Origin: Bacteroidota bacterium | GTDB lineage: Bacteria; Bacteroidota; Ignavibacteria; Ignavibacteriales; Ignavibacteriaceae | Reading direction: 5' to 3' | Length of the DNA: 10,737 bases | Assembly: GCA_023406915.1 (NCBI GenBank) | Contig: JAEXTR010000241.1 | Coordinates: 1 to 10,737 of the forward strand | Shown here: piece after piece, positions 1-6,442 of the stretch | Layout: each line of letters starts with the position of its first letter | Position numbering within the stretch: position 1 is the first letter of the stretch | The notes under the pieces: generated by a model | Seen by the model: the letters and a program-made list of their open reading frames with translations, nothing else | Database searches by the model: none | Told to the model about the DNA's origin: nothing | Program-made: the position numbers and the translations under genes

Positions 1-156
1 TTTGATCGTATCCATGGTATCGGTTGTGGTCATGGACTGAATTCTGATGGGATTACTTCCCCCCAGGGGGATGCCTCCGATGGATACTTCCCGTGTTGCA
101 AGGCGTGAATAACGGGTCAGGCTGTTACAATATTGTTTCAGGTCAGAGAGTTTCAT
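1..156 (-). CDS. ispG: IspG (GcpE), 4-hydroxy-3-methylbut-2-enyl diphosphate synthase, N-terminal 52 residues only
   Basis: The enzyme is a cytoplasmic iron-sulfur protein that converts MEcPP to HMBPP in the non-mevalonate (MEP) isoprenoid pathway. Only the first 52 codons are in the window; the frame runs off the left edge without a stop. The visible protein begins MKLSDLKQYC and contains TREVSIGGIPLGG (about 21-33) and NPIRIQSMTTTDT (about 35-47). These match the family's N-terminal pattern (TR-x-V-x-G, then PI-x-x-QSMT-x-TDT). The N-terminal YCNSLTRYSRL stretch is typical of the long IspG form of Bacteroidota and relatives. The ATG at 154-156 was chosen because it fits this N-terminus and has a GGGAAG stretch about 9 bases upstream. 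The gene lies 50 bases after the DJ-1/PfpI gene on the same strand and may be co-transcribed with it. The iron-sulfur cysteines lie outside the window. Confidence 0.9.
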   Translation of the reverse strand, partial: MKLSDLKQYCNSLTRYSRLATREVSIGGIPLGGSNPIRIQSMTTTDTMDTIK

Positions 157-206
157 ACGGGTTTTCTTCCCAGTGTCATGGTGATAGAATCGTGCAGGGT
201 TTGGCG

Positions 207-716
207 CTAAAGGAGGGCATCAGCAAACGGCACCGAGGCTTCATAATCCCGGGCGGTAATGATACTTCCTGCCACAACTACCTGCTGATCTTTAAACTCT
301 GCTCTGCCGGCTTTGAGTTCCGTGGCATAGGAAGGATGACAGGTCGCGGGGATATTCTGTAGTAGTCCGGCTCTTGCAAAGATCACAGGTGCGGCACAGA
401 TAGCGGCAGTCTTCTTTTTTGCTCCCCGAAACCTGAGAAGGGCGTTATGAAGCATCTCGTTATCAAAATACTTCTGTACTCCCTTGCCGCCAATCAGAAC
501 AAACGACGAAAAATTAGCCTCCTTGATGTTCATCAGCTTCACATCTGGTTTAACTCGGAGTCCACGGTCCCCCTTGCAAACCGTCACAGCATCAGAAGTT
601 ATAAAAACCTTGTACCCTTTTTTCTCAAGTCGCTTCTTTATTGTAAGGTATTCAGCCTCACTGAAATCCGATTCAGGAAGAAACAGTAAAACGCTATGTT
701 CGGAGTATTTCGTCAT
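207..716 (-). CDS. DJ-1/PfpI-family protein (class I glutamine amidotransferase-like fold)
   Basis: The 169-residue cytoplasmic protein belongs to the DJ-1/ThiJ/PfpI family, whose members act as glyoxalases/deglycases, chaperones or proteases; the substrate cannot be read from sequence. It begins SVLLFLPESDFSEAEY, with Glu20 at the position of the conserved DJ-1 glutamate. It carries FVLIGGKGV at 72-80 and the nucleophile elbow AAICAAP at 104-110, so Cys107 is the likely reactive cysteine. A histidine follows at 127 (TCHPS) and the family's ITAR strand end is at 153-156. The protein ends at ADALL and lacks the C-terminal helix extension of many homologues (about 180-190 residues); the next codons do not restore one. 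The start at 714-716 has only a weak Shine-Dalgarno, and a promoter-like site sits just upstream. The gene lies directly upstream of ispG, which suggests shared transcription rather than shared function. Confidence 0.85.
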   Translation of the reverse strand: MTKYSEHSVLLFLPESDFSEAEYLTIKKRLEKKGYKVFITSDAVTVCKGDRGLRVKPDVKLMNIKEANFSSFVLIGGKGVQKYFDNEMLHNALLRFRGAKKKTAAICAAPVIFARAGLLQNIPATCHPSYATELKAGRAEFKDQQVVVAGSIITARDYEASVPFADALL

Positions 717-726
717 TTTTGCCTAC

Positions 727-757
727 GAAATATAACAATACATCGAAGCAGGAACAA
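727..757 (-). promoter_or_regulatory. Candidate FCB-type sigma-A promoter for the DJ-1/ispG unit
   Basis: On the minus strand TATATTTC (734 to 727) matches TAnnTTTG in seven of eight positions. A TTG lies 20 bases upstream at 757-755, within the usual spacing. The predicted transcript start would fall only a few bases before the DJ-1 ATG at 716, giving a very short leader. The site was found by eye and is not proof of activity. Confidence 0.4.
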
Positions 758-772
758 TGAGATCGTAAACAA

Positions 773-2393
773 TCATCTGCCTTGATCTACTTCTTTACTA
801 ATTAGTCTTTTTCGCACTGTGTAAACTGCTCCGTCCTGAAATGTACGTATCTTTTCTAATTCACTTACTTTCTTGAGTTCATCAAGATTATAAAGAAAAT
901 TTCTCGGTGTGGGATCAAACCAAATAAGGGTCGCATTATCGGTTTGTGGCCAAGTCCCTTCTAGCTCCTCCAAACTGACCGGATGATGGACTGACTTAGC
1001 TGGAGTGAATTTTACGGACTTTAATCGACTATGAAAATGTAAAGCATCAGGATGATTACTATATATAATTCTGGATTCAGACAGTTTATGACTTTTCATA
1101 AACTCAATCGTACTACTCTCTTTCCAGCGATCTGACATATAATTGTACCCACTCGAAAACTCAGGTATTACCTCAAAAATCATACGTTGTGTAAAGGCAC
1201 CAATTAGTGTTAATGAAAGCAACAGTTTCACGCCCAACAATACATTCTTCCTTCCTCTCTGATTTTGGATGCCTATCAGCCCACTGAAAAAGGCGACTGC
1301 AACAATTAGTATTGGAATATAAAGTGGGGCTAGTAATCGATGACCAATCGAATCGATGACGGTAATCGTAGATAGAAGGATAGTACTAACAATATAAATA
1401 ACGATGAAGATAAGAGATATGATAATTTGATTTTCTTTAATCAGTGATTTCAGCTCTCTCAATTTAAAAACAGTAAAAAGCATTCCAAGTAGAAAGACTA
1501 ATAAAACTAATCTTATTGAACCATTGAATGGCAAAAACCATCTCGAAAGAACAGAAAACACTTCGAAAATCTGAGGAAACAGCATTGTAACGGGCTCGCT
1601 ACGATCACCTGTAAGTGTACCGGTTGCATAATAGTTTCTTGCGAGAAAGAGAAGAAGCGGTAAAGATGAAAAAATGGCAAAAAGGAGAATTCTGCTTATT
1701 CTCGTCCTCACCTCAATCTTATTGAACGCAAGAAGATAGATCACTCCACTGAAGATGAGAGTACCCCCTATATATCTTGTCAAAGTCGCCAGTCATGCAA
1801 TAATTGCCATTGCAACTATGTACTTTTTCAGGTTTGTTTTCACATATAGGCTAGAGTAGTAAATAAACAGGGCAACAAGAAGGCTGAAGAACAGCTCACT
1901 CCATACCCAGGTGGCAACATACAGAAGTGGAACTGAGAGTAACACCATACAACCGGCAGCCATTTCCTTTTGAATAGACCACCCATAAATCCTCGAGATT
2001 CTAAAAAGTACAAGGATAATCATTGAAAGGAGGAATGCATGACAATATGGTACAACTGCTAAAACATCAAGGTGAAACAAGCTTGAAAACACTCCAAGCG
2101 ACACAGGGTATAAGGGTGGCCACGATGGCATTGCTTTACCGTCTGACCCTACATACCCATTGAACTCAATGATATTTCTTGCTAATGCTAAGTACTCGAC
2201 CGAATCTGGCGATACACCAATCCCCCATTGTGCATCAACCAGTAATACAACTGTAAAGAACGCAAACATAAGCAAAGCGATTATCAGAACCCGGTAAGCG
2301 GAATACTTTGATCTGAGGGGATCGAGATTTGGATTAATATCTATTTTCCTTCCATGATATATTTGGAACAACTACGGGCTTATGCTTATTCAT
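773..2393 (-). pseudogene. Broken polytopic glycosyltransferase (GT-C / ArnT-PMT-like) gene
   Basis: Two adjacent open frames read as one gene split by a single in-frame TGA at 1793-1795: the reading ...AMAIIA-stop-LATLTRYIGG... stays in one frame on both sides. Joined, it gives about 530 residues, a normal GT-C length. After TM1 comes the loop GVSPDSVEYLALARNI, with the acidic residues expected of a GT-C catalytic loop, then WPPLYPVSLG. Several hydrophobic helices follow, then ARNYYATGTLTGDRS, and a soluble C-terminal domain from about residue 410 (WKESSTIEFMKSHK, IIYSNHPDAL). Such proteins use lipid-linked sugar donors at the membrane; the donor and acceptor are unknown. The 5' end also looks damaged: the longest frame begins at a TTG (2371) with no ribosome binding site, while an ATG at 2393 starts MNKHKPVVVPNISWKE in another frame. 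Removing one base from the four-base run at 2344-2347 joins the two smoothly. TGA ends neighbouring genes, so it is a stop here. Sequencing error is the main alternative. Confidence 0.75.
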
Positions 2394-2636
2394 TATTAAA
2401 TCTTCACAATCTCAAAGCGAGCATGAATGAAAAATAGGGAAAATCCTGATAAAGTCAGTATCAGGTAATGGGAAGAACAATCGGGAATCTCCGAATACTG
2501 ACGAGTTCGAACGGATTACACTTACTTTAGATCTCAGCAACGATAAAGATAAACGATTTCACCATTCCATTTAATACTGAATTCCTAAACCAGTTTTGTT
2601 CCTTTTGCAGAAAAGCATTATGTCCACCAAACTTCC

Positions 2637-2668
2637 TTTCAATCTCATCAACTGCCGGCGTATATTTG
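2637..2668 (+). promoter_or_regulatory. Candidate promoter of dnaG, abutting its start codon
   Basis: TATATTTG at 2661-2668 is an exact match to the FCB -7 consensus TAnnTTTG. A TTTC (one mismatch to the -33 TTTG) lies at 2637-2640, 20 bases upstream. The -7 box ends only three bases before the dnaG ATG at 2672, so a transcript from it would be leaderless or nearly so. No good Shine-Dalgarno precedes that ATG, which fits. A different promoter further upstream in 2394-2636 cannot be excluded. Apart from this site and a doubtful 48-codon minus-strand frame, I see nothing definite in 2394-2671. Confidence 0.4.
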
Positions 2669-2671
2669 GGC

Positions 2672-4531
2672 ATGAGAATTCCGAAAGAAAAGATTGACGA
2701 AATCCGGGAAGCAGCGGATATTGTAGATGTGATCGGTACCTTTGTCCCCCTCAAACCATCAGGTGGTAACTACAAAGGTATATGCCCCTTCCATTCTGAA
2801 AAAACCCCGTCTTTTATGGTCAGCCGTAAAAAACGCATCTTCCATTGCTTTGGATGTCATGTGGGCGGTGATGTCTTTAAATTCATCAGCGAATACATGA
2901 AACTCAATTATGTGGAAGCAGTGCACCACATCGCCAAAGAGTACAATATCACCATCAGCTATGAACAGGGGGGTGCATCAGCCGCAGATGACCGGCAGGA
3001 AATCCTGCTTGATGTTAATGTGCAGGCAGCCCGTTGGTATTCTGATAACCTGCTTAACTCACCGGAAGGAGAACAGGCAAGAAAGTACTTTGAAAATCGG
3101 AAACTCAAAATCAGCACGCTCAGGGCTTTTGGTCTTGGCTTTGCACCCCCTGGTAACCGCGAACTCACCGATTTCCTGAAGGAGAAAGGTATCGAACCTG
3201 AAAAGGCACTCGAACTTGGCATGCTCGGGAAAAACGATCGAGGTGAGACGTATGACCGCTTCCGCGGCAGAATCATGTTCCCCATCTTTTCCACAACGGG
3301 CAGAGTGATCGGCTTCGGTGGCAGACTGCTGGAGCAGCGTGAGGGTGTCGGCAAATACGTGAACTCACCTGAGTCAATCGTGTACTCCAAAGGTAAAGTC
3401 CTCTACGGTCTCTCCCACTCGAAAGATGAAATCAGAAAAAAAGATTTCGCCATCGTGGTGGAAGGATACATGGATTTGATCTCCCTCTACCAGGAGGGAA
3501 TCAAAAATGTGGTTGCCGCCTCGGGAACTGCCTTTACTGAAGATCAGGCACTCCTGCTCTCCCGCTTTACAAAAAAAGCCGTACTGATTTTTGACGCTGA
3601 TGCCGCCGGAGTAAAGGCATCAATTCGTACTATTGAAGTACTGCTGAAAAAGAACTTTTCTATCCAGGTGCTCGCCCTGCCAACAGGTGAAGACCCTGAT
3701 TCTTTCGTACGGAAAAACGGTGCAGAGGAATTTGAAAAACTTCTCTCCGGGGCAAAAAATTTCATCGAATACCAAATGATGGTATACAAGTCACAGGGCA
3801 AGTTTGATGACCCCGCCAGTACCTCGGAAGCAATAAAAGAAATGGTGCAGTTGCTCGCACTGATCGATGACGAACTGACACGTGAAGTGTACCTCCGCTC
3901 AGTATCCGATACTTTCCGTATCAGTCATGCACTGGTAAGTGATGAATTGAAAAAGACATTGCAAAAACTGAAACGCGAATCTGTAAAACAAGCACCTCAG
4001 GTTAGCCAGACCAATACAACTACTATTCCTGATGACTTACTCGATGAAACCCCCGTACCCCCTGCTTTCCTGAAAAACGAGAAGGAGCTATTCCGTTTTT
4101 TTACCGATGGAAATGAATCCCTCCTGCCCAGATTTCTTAGCAGAATATCAATTGATGACTTCTCAACACCCCGGCACCGCAGGATTATGGAAGCGATTAC
4201 CGAGGTCTTTCATGCCAATGGCACAATTGAAGTCCCCGATGTCTGCAACCTCCTCGAACAGGAAGATCAAACCTATTTTATTGAAGCCGTCATGGAGAAA
4301 CATCACCTGAGCGTCACCTCCCAGAAGCTTATCGGACCCGATACTCCTGAGCTTCGCTCAAAAATGCTGACTGATCTCAAGAAGCGTTTCCTGACTCTCC
4401 GCCTGGAAAGTGATAAGAAACACTTGCTGGATCAGTTGCGTAAATCCCCTGAATCAGAGAAAGAGTTACTGCTTGAAAGACTCCAATCGGTGAATGAAAA
4501 GATCGTAGAATTGAATACCATAAAAAAATAA
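2672..4531 (+). CDS. dnaG: DNA primase DnaG
   Basis: This cytoplasmic primase makes the short RNA primers for Okazaki fragments and for restart, working with the replicative helicase DnaB. The 619 residues have the standard three-part layout. The N-terminal CHC2 zinc domain has Cys38, His41, Cys59 and Cys62 (CPFHSEKTPSF, then FHCFGCHVGGDVF). The RNA polymerase core has YVNSPES near 229-235. The Toprim fold has EGYMD at 264-268 (metal-binding Glu264), DADAAG at 308-313 (Asp308, Asp310) and DPDSF at 341-345. A less conserved, charged helical C-terminal region from about 430 should bind DnaB. The ATG at 2672 gives MRIPKEKIDEIRE, the usual DnaG N-terminus; the TTG two codons upstream would only add residues not seen in the family. 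There is little Shine-Dalgarno signal. It is a single gene here, not the usual rpsU-dnaG-rpoD cluster, and all key residues are intact. Confidence 0.98.
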   Translation: MRIPKEKIDEIREAADIVDVIGTFVPLKPSGGNYKGICPFHSEKTPSFMVSRKKRIFHCFGCHVGGDVFKFISEYMKLNYVEAVHHIAKEYNITISYEQGGASAADDRQEILLDVNVQAARWYSDNLLNSPEGEQARKYFENRKLKISTLRAFGLGFAPPGNRELTDFLKEKGIEPEKALELGMLGKNDRGETYDRFRGRIMFPIFSTTGRVIGFGGRLLEQREGVGKYVNSPESIVYSKGKVLYGLSHSKDEIRKKDFAIVVEGYMDLISLYQEGIKNVVAASGTAFTEDQALLLSRFTKKAVLIFDADAAGVKASIRTIEVLLKKNFSIQVLALPTGEDPDSFVRKNGAEEFEKLLSGAKNFIEYQMMVYKSQGKFDDPASTSEAIKEMVQLLALIDDELTREVYLRSVSDTFRISHALVSDELKKTLQKLKRESVKQAPQVSQTNTTTIPDDLLDETPVPPAFLKNEKELFRFFTDGNESLLPRFLSRISIDDFSTPRHRRIMEAITEVFHANGTIEVPDVCNLLEQEDQTYFIEAVMEKHHLSVTSQKLIGPDTPELRSKMLTDLKKRFLTLRLESDKKHLLDQLRKSPESEKELLLERLQSVNEKIVELNTIKK

Positions 4532-4536
4532 GCAAT

Positions 4537-4574
4537 AAAAAAGCTGCATCACCTTCCCGGCAATGCAGCTTTTT
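4537..4574. terminator. Bidirectional terminator between convergent dnaG and the phosphohexomutase gene
   Basis: GCTGCAT (4543-4549) and ATGCAGC (4563-4569) form a perfect 7-base-pair stem around a 13-base loop. It is flanked by an A-run (4537-4542) and a T-run (4570-4574), so it can act as a rho-independent terminator on either strand. It begins six bases after the dnaG stop and lies 22 bases beyond the stop of the opposing gene. Confidence 0.85.
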
Positions 4575-4595
4575 AAATCAATCTATCAATAATTC

Positions 4596-5942
4596 TTAGC
4601 CACGAATCAGCTTCAACAATTCATCAGTTTTCTGCTTCATCAGCTCTTCGTTACCGCGGGTTTCAACATTCAGCCTGATAATCGGCTCTGTATTCGACAT
4701 GCGGAGGTTAAAACGCCAGTCATCGTAGGCAACGCTGATACCATCGGTAGTATCCTTCTCACCCCCACCATACATCTCCTCAGCTTTGGCAATCTTAGAC
4801 TTTGCGTCGTCAACCGTTGAATTGATCTCTCCGGAACAAGGGAACTTGCTCATCATTTCACCAACCAGTTCGGAGAGCTTCTTCCCTTCAACCGACATAA
4901 GCTGCATCACCAGGAAGAATGGGATCAGTCCGCTGTCAGAATATGCATTATCCCGGAAATAGTGATGGGCAGACATCTCACCGCCATAAATAGCATTCAC
5001 TTCTCTCATCTTCTGCTTGATGAATGCGTGCCCGCTCTTTGACTGTACAGCCTTGCCGCCTGCTGCTTCCACAACTTCAAGAGTATTCCAAACCAGACGC
5101 GGATCATGCACAACATTCTCACCCGGGTACTGACTCAGAATCGATTTCGCCAGCAGTCCAACAATGTAGTATCCTTCTATAAACAGTCCATCCTCATCAA
5201 AGAAGAAGCAACGGTCATAATCACCATCCCATGCCACGCCAAGATCTGCCTTATGCGCCTTGATCGCTTCAATGGTGCTGACACGGTTTTCCTCAATCAT
5301 CGGGTTGGGCACACCATTCGGAAACGATGAATCAGGCTGGAAATAAACAGGAATGATCTCAACAGGTAATCCCGGCGCAAGTTTCTCAAGCATCGGACCA
5401 ACACAGCCGTTTCCCGCATTGCAAACCACTTTCATTGGCTTCAGCTTCTTCACATCAAAAAAGGTGTGCAGATGCTGCACGAAGCTGTCGGAAATATCCT
5501 GTTCTGTTACCGTTCCTGCCACCACGCACTTTTCACCGATGTTTCCGGCAAGAATCATCTGCTCAAGCTCCTGTAATCCGGAATCATACCCAACCGGAAC
5601 GCTTGACTTCTTGACGAACTTCATACCATTATATTCAGGGGGATTATGGCTCGCAGTAATCATGACGCCACCGTCAGCATGCAGAAAACTGGTACCAAAG
5701 TAGATCATCTCGGTGCCGCAAAGCCCGATATCAATCACATTCGCCCCGGCTTCGGTAAGACCTTTTTTCAGGGCATCCGAAAGTTCTTCTGATGAAGTAC
5801 GGATATCTCTGCCGATCACGACGGTTTTTGCAGTAAATAGGGTGGCAAATCCCCTTCCGATCTTATACGCTAAGTCGGTATTAAGTTCTGAAGGTACTTT
5901 TCCACGTATATCGTAGCTCTTAAAACAAGAGATATTTCCCAT
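4596..5942 (-). CDS. Phosphomannomutase/phosphoglucomutase (alpha-D-phosphohexomutase)
   Basis: The 448-residue cytoplasmic enzyme interconverts the 6- and 1-phosphates of mannose and/or glucose, supplying GDP-mannose or UDP-glucose precursors for surface polysaccharides. All four active-site elements are visible. The phosphoserine loop is TASHNP at 96-101 (Ser98), the magnesium loop is DGDYDR at 239-244 (Asp239, Asp241, Asp243), the sugar-binding loop is GGEMSAHH at 320-327 (Glu322, Ser324) and the phosphate-binding loop is RMSNTEP at 414-420. GEMSAHHYF is the ManB/AlgC-type sugar loop rather than that of GlmM, which favours the PMM/PGM assignment; the exact sugar preference is inferred. The frame is open 21 codons further upstream, but the ATG at 5940-5942 is chosen. 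It has a strong AGGAG (5951-5955) eight bases upstream and gives MGNISCFKSYDIRG, the family start. The gene stands alone, convergent with dnaG. Confidence 0.93.
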   Translation of the reverse strand: MGNISCFKSYDIRGKVPSELNTDLAYKIGRGFATLFTAKTVVIGRDIRTSSEELSDALKKGLTEAGANVIDIGLCGTEMIYFGTSFLHADGGVMITASHNPPEYNGMKFVKKSSVPVGYDSGLQELEQMILAGNIGEKCVVAGTVTEQDISDSFVQHLHTFFDVKKLKPMKVVCNAGNGCVGPMLEKLAPGLPVEIIPVYFQPDSSFPNGVPNPMIEENRVSTIEAIKAHKADLGVAWDGDYDRCFFFDEDGLFIEGYYIVGLLAKSILSQYPGENVVHDPRLVWNTLEVVEAAGGKAVQSKSGHAFIKQKMREVNAIYGGEMSAHHYFRDNAYSDSGLIPFFLVMQLMSVEGKKLSELVGEMMSKFPCSGEINSTVDDAKSKIAKAEEMYGGGEKDTTDGISVAYDDWRFNLRMSNTEPIIRLNVETRGNEELMKQKTDELLKLIRG

Positions 5943-5986
5943 AAAGAAGGCTCCTTTTCGTTCCGGATGATTATAAATACAGAATA

Positions 5987-6016
5987 GAAAAATATCCGTT
6001 TTCACCGTAATTCAAA
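5987..6016 (-). promoter_or_regulatory. Candidate promoter of the phosphohexomutase gene
   Basis: On the minus strand TATTTTTC (5994 to 5987) matches TAnnTTTG in seven of eight positions. TTTG lies at 6016-6013, 18 bases upstream. This leaves a leader of roughly 40 bases carrying the AGGAG ribosome binding site. The opposite strand of the same intergenic stretch has TAATTTTC at 6104-6111, a possible -7 box for the divergent small gene, but its nearest TTTG (6086-6089) is only 14 bases away, so that one is weaker. Confidence 0.4.
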
Positions 6017-6121
6017 AACCCATAAATTGCGAAAATTCACTCATTTTAGGGCATAAATTCATAAGAGAATTATTTTTCAATTTCTTTTGAGGTGCCGAAA
6101 GGATAATTTTCTGCTCTATTT

Positions 6122-6442
6122 TTGGAGGTTAATATCGATTCTTTAGCTACAGCCAAAGCTCATTTCGCTAAGTGCAACCATGCTAAGTGCAATAACATAT
6201 TCCTGATACCTTCCGGAACAGTACCTGGTCCTTATGGATTGCTGTGTCCGGAATGTATGGCACGCACACTTACTTCACACGTTGTTCAGTGTTCCGGCTG
6301 CAAAACCGTTATCAACTTTGTCCATGCCCTGGAAAAAGAAGAAAAATTCTGTTTCGTGATTGATAAGTGCTCCCATTGTATCGGTTCTGAAGAAGACGAA
6401 TACAGGGTGGAACCACTCTACACAGCCGATTCCTATATCTGA
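6122..6442 (+). CDS. Small cysteine-pair protein, probable zinc-binding, function unknown; start uncertain
   Basis: I do not recognise this protein. It is about 100-106 residues. Counted from the TTG at 6122, it has four cysteine pairs: C18-x4-C23, C42-x2-C45 (LCPEC), C57-x2-C60 (QCSGC) and C83-x2-C86 (KCSHC), plus a lone Cys77. The spacing is typical of two zinc-ribbon or treble-clef knuckles. There is no signal peptide or membrane segment, and the C-terminus is acidic (GSEEDEY). The start is a puzzle. The only ordinary start codon in the open frame is the TTG, but it overlaps a strong GGAGG at 6124-6128. That site is placed ideally for the in-frame ATC at 6134 (five-base spacing), and no ATG, GTG or TTG lies in the right range. 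Translation may begin at ATC, or the real start codon may have been lost. The gene is divergent from the mutase. Its coding status rests on the cysteine pattern and the ribosome binding site. Confidence 0.6.
   Translation: MEVNIDSLATAKAHFAKCNHAKCNNIFLIPSGTVPGPYGLLCPECMARTLTSHVVQCSGCKTVINFVHALEKEEKFCFVIDKCSHCIGSEEDEYRVEPLYTADSYI

Noticed and set aside
1793..1795. Selenocysteine or TGA-as-Trp reading of the glycosyltransferase
   Set aside because: TGA ends several neighbouring genes, no SECIS-like hairpin is evident directly downstream, and selenocysteine inside a transmembrane helix would be strange.
2959..3390. 143-codon minus-strand open frame opposite dnaG
   Set aside because: It lies wholly within dnaG, whose protein is well conserved across it, and its Ser/Pro-rich translation is typical of an antisense shadow.
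5353..5703. 116-codon plus-strand frame opposite the phosphohexomutase gene
   Set aside because: It is a shadow of the mutase gene, covering its conserved phosphoserine loop on the other strand.
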